Notes: generated by a model from the sequence alone, not told the origin. Counted from the first letter of the stretch, positions 15,647 through 24,257 are shown. The stretch is DNA of 39,062 nucleotides from Deinococcus frigens DSM 12807 (GCF_000701425.1 NZ_JNIW01000035.1:1-39062), one strand, 5' to 3'. Numbers and translations: made by a program.

Positions 15647-15731
15647 TTCTGGGGGCGCAGCCAACCCTGGCCGTTGCCAGTACACTCTCTGCAACTCTGC
15701 CTTCAAAGGGTGCGCCCCTCCCCAGAGGTCC

Positions 15732-16490
15732 ATGAACAACACCACCAGCCTCGAAACCTTTGACTTCCTGCAACTGCTGTACCTGCTGAGCGAGCAGGAC
15801 CGCACGGGCGTGCTCATTGTTCACCGCGCCGACGGACCGTTTCAGGCGTTCCTGGAAGGCCACCGGGTCCGGCACCTGCAATTTGCGGCCCAGACCGGCA
15901 TTCCCGCCCTGCTGCGGCTGCTGCGCGATCCGCAGGGCCGCTTTCAGTTCGACGAGGGCGTGCTGCATCCCGATCCGCTGCTGAACGTCAATCTGGATGA
16001 GGTGGCGCTGGAGGTGCTGGACGGCCTGCCCGAAGAGCCGCTGCCGTACGGCGGCCCGGCCAGGCTCACCTCGCCGGAGCGGGTGGCGCGCATTCGCTGG
16101 GGCCTGAAAGAGCAGGCGATCCTCAAGCAGATCGAGGTCCAGCGGCCCGTCTCGGTGCTGTCGCAGGACCCCGACGCCCGCAGGCTGCTGCAAAAGCTGC
16201 ACCAGATCCGCCTGATCGCGCCACGCAAATCCCGCGTGGCCCGTCTGAGTGTGGCCGTGACCCATGAGGTCCAGGGCGTGGTGGTGATCGACAAGCTGAT
16301 CCTGAAACGCTGGAAGGAGGACCTGTTGCGCCCGCCCCAGAGCATCGCCATCAGGACGGGCGACGGGCAGGTGCACACCCTGCCGGTGCGCGGCGACAGG
16401 GACCTGTCCAATGCCCTGCTGGTGCCGCCCGAACTGCTGATGAGAACCGGCCTGCACGCCGGGGACAGCGTGCTGGCGCGCCCCGCCTAG
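15732..16490 (+). CDS. DUF4388-domain protein
   Basis: A 252-residue soluble protein. Residues about 5-80 match the DUF4388 (PATAN-like) pattern: 'FDFLQLLYLLSEQDRTGVLIVHR..GPFQAFLEGHRVRHLQF' and 'ALLRLLRDPQGRFQFDEG'. That domain is common in Deinococcus and in proteins tied to two-component and gliding/pilus signalling, but its molecular role is not established. The C-terminal half (about 100-252) shows a charged helical segment and a beta-rich end ('VVVIDKLILKRWKE', 'LHAGDSVLARPA') without recognised domain. TACACT at 15681-15686 may be the -10 box; the ATG follows AGAGG. It stands alone between two hairpins. Confidence 0.75.
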   Translation: MNNTTSLETFDFLQLLYLLSEQDRTGVLIVHRADGPFQAFLEGHRVRHLQFAAQTGIPALLRLLRDPQGRFQFDEGVLHPDPLLNVNLDEVALEVLDGLPEEPLPYGGPARLTSPERVARIRWGLKEQAILKQIEVQRPVSVLSQDPDARRLLQKLHQIRLIAPRKSRVARLSVAVTHEVQGVVVIDKLILKRWKEDLLRPPQSIAIRTGDGQVHTLPVRGDRDLSNALLVPPELLMRTGLHAGDSVLARPA

Positions 16491-16548
16491 AGCCACACCG
16501 GGGATTCTGTCCGGGCAAGAGACGCTCACCTGCCGGATTGGCCTCTGG

Positions 16549-16573
16549 AAAAAGAGCCAGAGATGGTCTGGCT
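16549..16573 (-). terminator. Minus-strand terminator with no minus-strand gene before it
   Basis: On the minus strand AGCCAGA, loop CCATC, TCTGGCT (16573-16555) is followed by C and five T (16553-16549), a textbook intrinsic terminator. The nearest gene to its right (16630-17271) is on the plus strand, so it would stop antisense RNA. On the plus strand the same stem lacks a T-run. Confidence 0.6.
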
Positions 16574-16629
16574 GTCTCTGCCGATTCCTCCTGTTGGAGA
16601 GGTCAGCCCCGGTGCTAGGCTCAAACCCC

Positions 16630-17271
16630 ATGAAGCTGCCTCCAGAAGAACCATCTTTCGAGCCGTGGCACGTCGTTTTCGTGGGGGCACTTCTCAATTC
16701 ATGGCAGCCCCAATTTCCGGCTGGGGGATCGAGGCCGGGCGTTCTCGCCGTGGATGGACGCGGGGCCAGTGGGAAATCGACGCTGGCCGCGCAAATTGGC
16801 CGCGCCATGTCTGGCTCCGTCGTGGTCCATACCGATGACTTTGCCTGGCACCACGCCTTTTTCGACTGGGCGGAACTGCTGCGCGAGGGTGTCCTCAAGC
16901 CCGCGCATGCCGGTCAGGCAGTGCATTTCCGCCCCCCAGCCTGGGACGCGCGCCGCCGCGAAGGGGCCATCGAAGTTCCTGCTGGCTGTCCCTTACTCGT
17001 TGTGGAGGGGAGCGGCGCGGCCCGCAAAGAGTTGATGCCGTGGATAGATGTGGTGGTGTGGGTGCAATCGGACCTGGAGAGGGCCAGAACGCGGGGTCTG
17101 GTGCGGGACGGAGATACGGCACAGACGCGGGTGTTCTGGGACGAATGGATGGCCGAGGAAATTCCCTTCTTTGCGCGCGAACGGTCCTGGGAAAGAGCAA
17201 ACACTATTGTCTGTGGAATGCCGGAGCTGGACCACGACCCAGGGTCAGAGATGGTGATCGCCGTCACCTGA
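16630..17271 (+). CDS. Uridine-kinase-like P-loop NTPase
   Basis: A 213-residue protein with a Walker A motif 'VDGRGASGKSTLA' (about 41-53) in the style of uridine kinase/phosphoribulokinase enzymes, followed by 'VVVHTDDFAWHHAFFDW', where the Asp-Asp is the usual substrate-binding site, and a hydrophobic strand 'CPLLVVEGSGAARKEL'. Later 'VWVQSDLERARTRGLVRDG' resembles the lid region of the family. The substrate cannot be named; annotated relatives are 'uridine kinase' or 'AAA family ATPase'. The ATG at 16630 has a TAGGCT box 8 nt before it with TG one base upstream (extended -10), supporting this start over an upstream GTG. Confidence 0.8.
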   Translation: MKLPPEEPSFEPWHVVFVGALLNSWQPQFPAGGSRPGVLAVDGRGASGKSTLAAQIGRAMSGSVVVHTDDFAWHHAFFDWAELLREGVLKPAHAGQAVHFRPPAWDARRREGAIEVPAGCPLLVVEGSGAARKELMPWIDVVVWVQSDLERARTRGLVRDGDTAQTRVFWDEWMAEEIPFFARERSWERANTIVCGMPELDHDPGSEMVIAVT

Positions 17272-17324
17272 GCGCGGCCCGGCGCTTTCCCAATCTCTGA
17301 GTAAAACGGGCGGGAGCTAAAATC

Positions 17325-17522
17325 ATACGGATTGCGTTTGTTTCGTGCATGAATCGGGACAGCATCGACTCATCCACTTCACGTCCGGAACCCGTTTTTC
17401 TCCTGCTCGCTGTCTTGTCCAGAGCAGCGCCCATGAGGACGCTTGGACGCCCCCTCGGATTTCCAGGTGTTTCCAACACCTTTCAATCGGAGTCCGTATC
17501 AAATTCGGAGTCCGTATCAAAT
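17325..17522. repeat. Small non-coding repeat, copy 1
   Basis: The element starts ATACGGATT (17325) and ends TTCAATCGGAGTCCGTAT (to 17499), so its ends are inverted. The last 18 bp, TCGGAGTCCGTATCAAAT, are directly duplicated (17487-17504 and 17505-17522). Internal blocks AACCCGTTTTTC, CTCGCT and CTCGGATTT are shared with the copy at 38606-38740 in the other orientation; this copy has about 35 extra bp near 17410-17445. It resembles the small non-coding repeats described in Deinococcus radiodurans. No gene is credible between 17272 and 17569. Confidence 0.7.
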
Positions 17523-17569
17523 GAGGATGAACCCTGGCGCGCACGCTGGGAACCGGGTAGCCTCAGCCC

Positions 17570-18475
17570 ATGACTTACACCCCCCACCTCCCGGCCCAGA
17601 CCGTGAAACTAGCCGTGATCCAGATGCACGTCACTGATCAGCTTGAGGACAATGTGGCCCGCGCCGAGGCCCATGTGCGGGGCGCAGCAGGCCAGGGCGC
17701 GGGGGTGATCTTGCTGCCCGAGCTGTTCGAGAACCTGTATTTCTGCCAGGTGGAGCGCGAGGACTACTTTGCCCTGGCCCACCCGCAGGAGGGCCACCCG
17801 TTCATCGGGCGCTTTCAGAACCTGGCCCGCGAGCTGGGCGTGGTGCTGCCGCTGAGCTACTTCGAGCGGGCCGGGCAGGCGCACTACAACAGCCTGGTGT
17901 GCATCGACGCGGACGGCACGGTGCTGGGAAATTACCGCAAAACCCACATCCCCGACGGCCCCGGCTACGAGGAAAAGTACTATTTCAACCCCGGCGACAC
18001 CGGCTTCAAGGTCTGGCCCACCCGCTTCGGGCGCATTGGCGCGGGCATCTGCTGGGACCAGTGGTATCCCGAAACCGCCCGCGTGATGATGCTCCAGGGG
18101 GCGGATTTCCTGCTGTACCCCACCGCCATCGGCTCTGAACCCGCCGAGGTGGAGTCGCCCAACAGCCACCACATGTGGCAGCGCGCGATGGTGGGCCACG
18201 CGGTCAGCAATTCCAGCTACGTGGGCGCGGCCAACCGGATCGGCACCGAGGTCGTCGGCGGCCTGAGCCAGACGTACTACGGCCACTCGTTCATCAGCGA
18301 CTACACCGGCGAAGTGGTGGCCGAATTTGGCGACAGCGATGAGGGCGCGCTGACCCACGATCTGAATCTGGCCGAGGCCCGTAAATTCCGCGCGGGCATG
18401 GGCTTTTTCCGGGACCGCCGCCCGGAGCTGTACGGCCCGTTATTGACGGTGGACGGGGTGACGCGGCGGAGCTAG
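17570..18475 (+). CDS. N-carbamoylputrescine amidase-like nitrilase (AguB)
   Basis: A 301-residue carbon-nitrogen hydrolase. The Glu-Lys-Cys triad is complete: E51 in 'LLPELFENLYF', K124 in 'YRKTHIPDGPGYEEKYYF' and C161 in 'GAGICWDQWYPE'. The 'ENLYFCQ', 'DGPGYEEKYYFNPGDTGF' and 'CWDQWYPETAR' blocks are those of N-carbamoylputrescine amidases, which hydrolyse N-carbamoylputrescine to putrescine, CO2 and ammonia after agmatine deiminase. aguA is not in the window, so pathway membership is from family only. The ATG at 17570 is 6 nt after TAGCCT (17558-17563), a leaderless-type start. The small repeat at 17325-17522 lies just upstream. Confidence 0.9.
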   Translation: MTYTPHLPAQTVKLAVIQMHVTDQLEDNVARAEAHVRGAAGQGAGVILLPELFENLYFCQVEREDYFALAHPQEGHPFIGRFQNLARELGVVLPLSYFERAGQAHYNSLVCIDADGTVLGNYRKTHIPDGPGYEEKYYFNPGDTGFKVWPTRFGRIGAGICWDQWYPETARVMMLQGADFLLYPTAIGSEPAEVESPNSHHMWQRAMVGHAVSNSSYVGAANRIGTEVVGGLSQTYYGHSFISDYTGEVVAEFGDSDEGALTHDLNLAEARKFRAGMGFFRDRRPELYGPLLTVDGVTRRS

Positions 18476-18521
18476 GCCAACTGGCGCAGGCCCAATTCCG
18501 ATCTCTCTTCCAGGCTGAGGC

Positions 18522-19341
18522 GTGGACGAAATTGCCGATGACTACGCCAGGGACCGTGAGCATGACCGCTTGACACGCGGTCTGGGTGTCGTCGAATTTG
18601 CGCGGACGCTGGACGTGCTGGGCCGCGTCTTGCCACCGCCGCCCACCACAGTGCTGGACATTGGCGGCGGCGCGGGCGTCTACGCGCGCGAGTTGTTGTT
18701 TGGCGGGTACACGGTGCATCTGCTGGACGCCACGGCGGGCCACATCGAGCGGGCGCGGGCCGACGCTGGCCTGGCTGGCCTGGCCTCGCTGACTCTGGGG
18801 ACGCTCGGGAGCTGCCGTACGCCGATGCGAGTGCAGACACCGTTATGTTGCTGGGGCCGTTGTATCACCTGACGGATATGGCAGATCGGGTAAGCGTGCT
18901 GACCGAGGCGCGGCGGGTATTACGCCCCGGTGGCGTGATCGTGGCCGCCGTCATCCCACGCGTTGGGGTGGTCTGCGGCGACTGTCCATCTGCGGCGATT
19001 TCCTGCGCGGCCTGCCGGACGAGTCGTATTCTCGCCCCATCCGAGAAGAGGCGTACCGCACAGGTCTTTACCGCAATCCCGAAGGTCGAAGTGGCTATTT
19101 CACCACTGCCTACTTCCACCACCCCGCCGAACTGGCAGCGGAGTTGCGGGCGGCTGGATTTGGGGACCTAGCATTCTATGGCCTGGAAGGTCCGTCGAAC
19201 CTGCTGGCCGATCCAGAGGGCGTGATGAAAGACCGTGTTCGGCGCGAGGAGCTGTTGAGTGCCCTCCGCATGCTGGAACGTGATCCGGCCTTACTGGGCG
19301 TCAGCGGGCATGTGCTGGGTGTGGCCCGCAGAGGTGTCTGA
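18522..19341 (+). pseudogene. SAM-dependent methyltransferase broken by two frameshifts
   Basis: Three frames in succession give one protein of about 273 residues. Frame 1 from a GTG at 18522 carries 'DDYARDREHDRL' and the SAM motif 'VLDIGGGAGVYARELLFGG'. Near 18798 one base is missing and the next frame continues 'ELPYADASADTVMLLGPLYHLTD' and 'EARRVLRPGGVIVAAV'. Near 18960 another single-base loss shifts to 'GDFLRGLPDESYSRPIREEAY...GYFTTAYFHHPAELAAELRAAGF' and a normal end at 19341. The pieces line up as a class I methyltransferase (Methyltransf_11 type). Both lesions are single-base losses at short G/C-rich runs, so either a recent pseudogene or sequencing error is possible. The downstream parts show no decay. 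Confidence 0.75.
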
Positions 19342-19344
19342 GCT

Positions 19345-20355
19345 TTACGGCGTCTGCCCGATATATGTTCCGCTCAGCACGCGTCTGGCCCCCCGGTAGC
19401 GCGGTCCCCAGTAGCGGTCGGCGGTCAGTGTGTCCAGCGAGACCTTGCCCTGATAGCTGTTGGCGCTGACAAAGGTGTCGGCCCCCAGGTAGATGCCCAC
19501 GTGCGAGATGCGCCCGCCGCCCGCCGTGTCGAAGAACACCAGGTCGCCAGGTTGCAACTCGCTGACGTCCACCGGCTGGCCCACCTGCGCCTGATCGGCG
19601 CTGACGCGGGGCAGCCGCACGCCCAGCGGCGTGAAGACCTGCAACACGAAGGCGCTGCAATCCAGCCCGGCGCGGGTGGTGCCGCCGTAGCGGTACGGCG
19701 TGCCCAGCAGCGCCATCGCCGCGCCCAGCCAGTCGCCGGGCGGCGTGTCAGACGCACTGGGAACTTCCGGCACGGCTTCGGGAAGCACCGGCCCCTGTTC
19801 CGGTATGGCGTCCTGCGCCCCGGCAGGCAAGGCGTCGGGCGGCAGGGAAGCGCTCAGGATGGGCGGCGGAGTGAGTGCGGAGGGCAGCGAGAGAACCGGC
19901 GTCACGGCAAGCGGCCCCGGCGTGGGGGCCAGGGCGACGGGCGCGGGCGGCGCGGCGGGCAGAGTGGCGCTGGCGGGCACCATCAAAATCTGGCCCACGC
20001 TGAGGACCGCGCCTTCCGGCAGGGCGTTCTCGGCCCGCAGGGCGTCCACGCTGACGCTGTACCGCTTGGATAGGGCGTACAGCGTTTCCCTGGCCCCGAC
20101 GATGTGCTGCGCCGCCGCAGATACTCGCAAGGTTTGCCCGACTTTCAGGTCCGGGCTGCTCAGGCCGTTCAGCGCCAGCAGCGCCTCCACGCTCAGGCCC
20201 GCGCGCCGGGCGATGCCGTAGGCGGTGTCTTTGGCCTGCACGGTGACGGTGACTCCCTGGAAGCCGCTCGTTTGCGCGCCCGCCAGCCCTCCCAGCGACA
20301 GGAGGGCGCTCAACAGCAGGGCCGGAACCAGCGGAACAACTGAAGTTTGGGGCAT
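19345..20355 (-). CDS. Secreted LysM-NlpC/P60 peptidoglycan hydrolase
   Basis: A 336-residue exported protein. Signal peptide about 1-28, LysM domain 1 at about 36-79, LysM domain 2 at about 84-127, a Pro/Ala/Leu linker to about 205, and a C-terminal NlpC/P60 domain. The catalytic Cys is C233 in 'GLDCSAFVLQVF' and His is H285 in 'ISHVGIYLG'; 'YRYGGTTRAG' and 'LQPGDLVFFD' are typical. NlpC/P60 enzymes cut D-Glu-diamino-acid bonds in the stem peptide; LysM binds glycan. I choose the ATG at 20355 since it gives a proper signal peptide; the frame opens as far as 20478. A possible promoter on the minus strand is TTGACG with CAATCT 17 bp later, near 20420. The stop is 4 nt from the methyltransferase stop. 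Confidence 0.9.
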   Translation of the reverse strand: MPQTSVVPLVPALLLSALLSLGGLAGAQTSGFQGVTVTVQAKDTAYGIARRAGLSVEALLALNGLSSPDLKVGQTLRVSAAAQHIVGARETLYALSKRYSVSVDALRAENALPEGAVLSVGQILMVPASATLPAAPPAPVALAPTPGPLAVTPVLSLPSALTPPPILSASLPPDALPAGAQDAIPEQGPVLPEAVPEVPSASDTPPGDWLGAAMALLGTPYRYGGTTRAGLDCSAFVLQVFTPLGVRLPRVSADQAQVGQPVDVSELQPGDLVFFDTAGGGRISHVGIYLGADTFVSANSYQGKVSLDTLTADRYWGPRYRGARRVLSGTYIGQTP

Positions 20356-20583
20356 CGGCAATAGGCTCGCAGGGGGCGAAAACAGGATTGACGCGGGCAC
20401 GGTGAGCAAAAGATTGTGCGTACCGTAACACATCGTCAAGGATTGAAAAACGAGAGTTGGATGAGAAGAGTCATCCAAAAGACCCTCGACAGGGCGCTCG
20501 GAGTGTAATGAGTGCGGGACTCCACCACACCCACGTCCCCTTTACTGCGCCGTCCCGCATGACATGCTGCGTCCCGGCGGGCG

Positions 20584-20589
20584 TATGGT
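20584..20589 (+). promoter_or_regulatory. -10 box TATGGT, 6 nt before GTG start
   Basis: TATGGT is followed by GGGCGG and the GTG at 20596. No Shine-Dalgarno is present apart from this G-rich gap, so a leaderless GTG start is likely. Confidence 0.5.
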
Positions 20590-20595
20590 GGGCGG

Positions 20596-21885
20596 GTGTT
20601 TGCGCGTGTCGGCGAGTGGCGGATCAATACCTTCAGGGCGCTGCAACATCCCAACTACCGCCGCTACTGGTTCTCGCAGTTGCTGTCGCTGGTGGGATCG
20701 TGGATGCAGGCCACCGCTCAGCAGTACCTGGTGCTGGAGCTTTCGGGGGGCAGCAGCTCGGCGCTGGGGCTGGTGACGGTGGCGCAGTTCACGCCCAGCC
20801 TGCTGCTCTCGCTGTTCGCAGGGGCAGTGGTGGACCGGGTGTCCCGCCGCCGGGTCCTGCTGACCACCCAGATCGTGCTGCTGATCACCGGCCTGACGCT
20901 GGCCGTCACCACCCATCTGGGCGTCGTGTCGCTGCCGCTGGTCATGCTTCTGGCCTTCGTGTCGGGCTGCGCCAACGCCTTTGACATGCCCGCCCGGCAG
21001 AGCATGGTGGTGGATTTCGTGCCGCGCGAGGCCGTGACCAACGCGGTGGCCCTCAACAGCCTGTCGTTCAACGTGAGCCGCACGCTGGGCCAGGCTTTGT
21101 TCGGGGTGGTGGCGGTGCTGGGCATCCGGCTGCTGGCCGGGGGAGACGCCACCAACATCGCCCGGCTGGCCTTTCCCTTTTACCTGAACGTGGTGTCGTT
21201 CGCGGCGGTGCTGTACGTGCTGGCCACCCTGCCTTTTCCGGCGCGGCCAGGCGTGCGGCGCGGCAAGGTGGCCGACGACATCCGCGAGGGCCTGCGCTAC
21301 GTGCGCGCCACCCCCGCCGTCCGCAACGTGATGCTGCTGGTGGGGGCACTGAGCCTGACGGTGATCAATTTCAACGTGATCATTCCCTACTTTGCCCGCG
21401 TGGTCTACGGCGAGCGCGAGGCGGCTTTTGGCGTGCTGTCGGCCTTTTTTGGGGTGGGGGCGATGGGCGGCGCACTGTGGCAGGCCAGCAAGCCCAACCC
21501 GGTGCGGAACCTGCGCTACGGCGCGGTGATTCTGATTGTCTCCACCGTCGTGCTGGCGCTGACCCCCGGCTCGCTGCTGGCCGCGCCGGTGCTGGCCGCC
21601 TGCGGATTTGGGATGCTGACACTGCTGGTCAGCGCCAACAGCACCGTGCAATTGACCATTCCGGACCACTTGCGCGGGCGGGTGATGAGCCTGTATTCCT
21701 TCGTGCTGGTGGGCATGGGACCGCCCGGCGCGCTGCTGTCCAGCGCCCTGATCAACAAGGACGGCTTGCTCGGCTCGCGCTGGGGATTGATCGTGCTGGC
21801 GGCGCTGGGACTGATCTCGTTGCTGGCGCTGTGGCGACGGTTGCCGCGCGTGCTGGAAGAGCCTGCGACAGTTGCGGCAGATTGA
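20596..21885 (+). CDS. Major facilitator superfamily transporter
   Basis: A 429-residue protein with about 12 hydrophobic segments. The N-terminal 'FRALQHPNYRRYWFSQLLSLVGSWMQATAQQYLVLELSGG' and the loop motif 'GAVVDRVSRRRVLL' are those of the EntS/MFS_3 branch; 'FDMPARQSMVVDFVP' and 'NSLSFNVSRTLG' are also typical. This group contains enterobactin exporters and macrolide-efflux proteins; the substrate here is unknown. It starts at a GTG 6 nt after a TATGGT box. It stands alone and is followed by a small membrane-protein gene. Confidence 0.88.
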   Translation: MFARVGEWRINTFRALQHPNYRRYWFSQLLSLVGSWMQATAQQYLVLELSGGSSSALGLVTVAQFTPSLLLSLFAGAVVDRVSRRRVLLTTQIVLLITGLTLAVTTHLGVVSLPLVMLLAFVSGCANAFDMPARQSMVVDFVPREAVTNAVALNSLSFNVSRTLGQALFGVVAVLGIRLLAGGDATNIARLAFPFYLNVVSFAAVLYVLATLPFPARPGVRRGKVADDIREGLRYVRATPAVRNVMLLVGALSLTVINFNVIIPYFARVVYGEREAAFGVLSAFFGVGAMGGALWQASKPNPVRNLRYGAVILIVSTVVLALTPGSLLAAPVLAACGFGMLTLLVSANSTVQLTIPDHLRGRVMSLYSFVLVGMGPPGALLSSALINKDGLLGSRWGLIVLAALGLISLLALWRRLPRVLEEPATVAAD

Positions 21886-21961
21886 GCGTCCAGAGCGGCG
21901 CGTCTACCTCTCACCCCCACTTTCTCAACCCGCTTCAAATCCTGCCCCGCGCGCAGACTGT

Positions 21962-21967
21962 TATGCT
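21962..21967 (+). promoter_or_regulatory. Extended -10 box TGtTATGCT, 6 nt before ATG
   Basis: TATGCT at 21962-21967 has TG one base upstream, forming an extended -10. The ATG at 21974 follows after TCATAC, so the mRNA is expected to begin at the start codon. Confidence 0.55.
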
Positions 21968-21973
21968 TCATAC

Positions 21974-22135
21974 ATGGTTTCAGACCGCACCCACGAACAT
22001 TCGCAAGTGCTGATCACCTGGACGCTGATCGTGATCGGCATCGGCGCGGTCATCGGCATCGGCACCGCCGCCGCCCTGATGGCGCGCAAGGACAGGCCGC
22101 TGCTGGACGATCCCGACGCGCCGCTGTTCATCTAG
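21974..22135 (+). CDS. 53-residue single-span membrane protein
   Basis: A small protein with a polar start ('MVSDRTHEHSQ'), one membrane helix (about 12-36, Ile/Gly/Ala-rich with GxG repeats, 'VIGIGAVIGIGTAAALMA') and an acidic end 'LLDDPDAPLFI'. I recognise no family. The evidence for a gene is good: its own extended -10 box, consistent GC-rich codon use, and a strong terminator 21 bp after the stop. It is likely an inner-membrane peptide with the N-terminus on either side. Confidence 0.75.
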   Translation: MVSDRTHEHSQVLITWTLIVIGIGAVIGIGTAAALMARKDRPLLDDPDAPLFI

Positions 22136-22156
22136 GGGCGCAGGCCGCTCTCCTCA

Positions 22157-22183
22157 CCCTCTTCCCAGCGGAGAGGGTTTTTT
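22157..22183 (+). terminator. Intrinsic terminator after the small membrane protein
   Basis: CCCTCT (22157-22162) and AGAGGG (22172-22177) pair around 9 nt and are followed by six T. It also lies 13 bp from the stop of the convergent transporter gene. Confidence 0.85.
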
Positions 22184-22195
22184 CGCTGCCTGCCT

Positions 22196-23959
22196 CTAGA
22201 ACGGCCACACGCGTGGGATGATCAGTAGCGCCACCACGAAGGTCACCAGCGTCAGGCCGGAGCCGACGCGCACGAAGTCCATGAAGGTGTAGCGTCCGGG
22301 GCCGTAGACCAGCATGCACGACGGCTCCAGCGGCGTGATGAACGAGTTGCTGGCCGCAACCGTGATGCCGATAATGAAGGGTCGCGGATCATAGCCCAGC
22401 GCCCCTGCGGTGCCAATCGCCAGCGGCAGCATCACCAGGGCCGCCGCCTGGTTGCTCATCGGCTGAGTCAGCGCCACCGTGACCACGAACAGCGCGGCCA
22501 GCAGCCCATACGGCCCCAGCGGCTCCAGCACGCCCGACAGCGCCCCGGTCAGCACGCCCGCCGCCCCGGTGGACTCGAAGGCCGTGCCGAAGGCCAGCAT
22601 GGAGGCGATTAGCACCAGAATCGGCCATTCCACCGCGCCGTAAGCCTCCTCCGGCGAGATCAGGCGGAAGATCAGGCTCAGGGCAACGGCCACCAGCACG
22701 GCCACGGCCAGCGGGACGATGCCAAACGCGCCCAGGCCCACCGCACCCACGAACAGGGCCACCGCCAGCGGCGCGCGGCGCGGGTCACGCACGCGCTCGG
22801 TCAGGTCACCCATCACCGCCAGATAATCCCCAAGCGAGTCGATGCGGGCAGCGTTGCCCTGGATCAGCAGCATGTCGCCCACCGCCAGCCGCACGCCGCC
22901 CAGCCGCTCGAAATGCTGCGCGCGGCGGTGCAGTGCCAGCACCGAGACGCCGTAGCGCTCGCGGAAGCGGCCCTCTTTGAGCGTGCGCCCCAGCAGCGGT
23001 GAACCAGGAAGCACGACGGCCTCGATCAACCGCACATTGCTGTCCTTTCCTGGGCCATTCTCGCCCGGCTCTGCGCGCAGCTTCTGCTCGGACTTGCTAA
23101 CCACGCCCAGCGTGCTTTTTCCGGCCAGGATGCGTTCAGTCTGACCTTCTACCGCCAGCGTGTCGCCGGACTGCACGACAAAATCCGGCCCCGGCGCGTA
23201 AAAGGTCTGGTTACCGCGCCGCACTGCCACCACCGTCAGCCCGTAGTCGCGCCCCAAGCCGCTGTCGCGCAGCGCCTTGTCGGCCAGCGGGCTGCCAGGG
23301 GCCACCGTCAGGTCTGCCAGATAGGCGCGCAGCGAGTCTTCCAGCGCGGCCTCGCGCTCTGGCAGCAGGCGGGGAGCCACAAAGAAGAGGTACAGCAGAC
23401 CCACGACGGCCACCGGCAGGCCCACCCAGGCCAGCTCGAAGAAGCCCAGCGGCCTCTGCCCGGTGGTGGGCAGCGCTCCCGACACCACCAGGTTGGTGCT
23501 GGTGCCGATAATGGTGACCGTGCCGCCCAGGATGCTGGCAAAGGCCAGCGGCATCAGCGCGCGCCCCGCGCCGATGCCCGCCCGTTTGGACAGGCCCGCC
23601 ACCACGGGCAGAAAGACGGCGGTGGTGGCGGTGTTGCTGGTAAAGGCGCTGATGCCTGCCACCGTGCCCAGCAGCCCGCGCAGCATGGCCGGGGCGTTGC
23701 GGGCGCGGCGGGCCAGCGATACGCCGATCCATTCGATCACCCCCGCCCGCAGCAGCACCCGCGTCAGGATGAACAGCGAGGCCAGCGTCAGGACCGTGTC
23801 GCTGCCGAAGCCCGCGAACGCCTGCTTGGGCGTGACCAGCCCGGTCAGCAGCAGCGCCGAGAGCAGGCCCAGCGCGGTCACGTCCACCGGCAGCCATTCG
23901 GTGGCGAACAGCACCAGCGCGGCCACAAACAGGATCAGGATCAGGGTTACGGGGTCCAT
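22196..23959 (-). CDS. SLC13/DASS-type transporter with RCK_C domains
   Basis: A 587-residue membrane protein. Hydrophobic blocks at about 1-180 and 390-587 carry the ArsB/NhaD-SLC13 pattern: 'FATEWLPVDVTALGLLSALLL', 'SNTATTAVFLPVVAGLSKRAG', 'LGGTVTIIGTSTNLVVSG' and, in the second half, 'QPMSNQAAALVMLPLAIG' and 'NSFITPLEPSCMLVYGPG'. Between them, about 205-380, lie two TrkA-C (RCK_C) regulatory domains ('GSPLADKALRDSGLGRDYGLTVVAVRRG' in outline, and 'GSPLLGRTLKEGRFRERYGVSVLALHR'). Relatives move dicarboxylates or sulfate with Na+. The ATG at 23959 is preceded by AGGTGA, and the long upstream frame is not protein-like. Confidence 0.88.
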   Translation of the reverse strand: MDPVTLILILFVAALVLFATEWLPVDVTALGLLSALLLTGLVTPKQAFAGFGSDTVLTLASLFILTRVLLRAGVIEWIGVSLARRARNAPAMLRGLLGTVAGISAFTSNTATTAVFLPVVAGLSKRAGIGAGRALMPLAFASILGGTVTIIGTSTNLVVSGALPTTGQRPLGFFELAWVGLPVAVVGLLYLFFVAPRLLPEREAALEDSLRAYLADLTVAPGSPLADKALRDSGLGRDYGLTVVAVRRGNQTFYAPGPDFVVQSGDTLAVEGQTERILAGKSTLGVVSKSEQKLRAEPGENGPGKDSNVRLIEAVVLPGSPLLGRTLKEGRFRERYGVSVLALHRRAQHFERLGGVRLAVGDMLLIQGNAARIDSLGDYLAVMGDLTERVRDPRRAPLAVALFVGAVGLGAFGIVPLAVAVLVAVALSLIFRLISPEEAYGAVEWPILVLIASMLAFGTAFESTGAAGVLTGALSGVLEPLGPYGLLAALFVVTVALTQPMSNQAAALVMLPLAIGTAGALGYDPRPFIIGITVAASNSFITPLEPSCMLVYGPGRYTFMDFVRVGSGLTLVTFVVALLIIPRVWPF

Positions 23960-24257
23960 AGATTCACCTGTTGGCACGCAGGAATGGGGGAGGGGGGCAG
24001 CGGCGGGTCTCGCGTCTGCCCAGAGTGTGCGCGGGGCCGGGACTGGACAGATGAGACGGTCTAGAACAGGTCTAGAGATGACTGATGAACCCCGTACTCG
24101 GGACCAGCCGGGACGCACCTTTGGTACTCCTCTCGATAACCTGCCCCCGCGCGGTGGCACGGCCTGGGCCGCGCTGATACTGTGGTCTGACCCAGGCTGC
24201 CCCGCTTATTTGGCGGCATCCAGTCGCTTGCCGCCCCGCCTCTCCAAAGGAGTCCCC
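23960..24257. other. Divergent intergenic region, transporter and leuD
   Basis: About 300 bp between divergent genes with no gene seen. A short direct repeat GGTCTAGA occurs twice near 24057-24078 and could be a regulator site or coincidence. leuD has a ribosome site AAAGGAG at 24245-24251 and therefore a leader; its promoter is not clear. Confidence 0.4.

Noticed and set aside
14217..16898. An 893-codon open frame on the minus strand across tsaC, scpB and the DUF4388 gene
   Set aside because: It is antisense to three well-recognised genes; long antisense frames are expected at this GC content, and its translation is Gln/His/Arg-rich without domain patterns.
24057..24078. Repeated GGTCTAGA as an operator pair for leuD or the transporter
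   Set aside because: Only two short copies at unequal phase; not enough to separate from chance.
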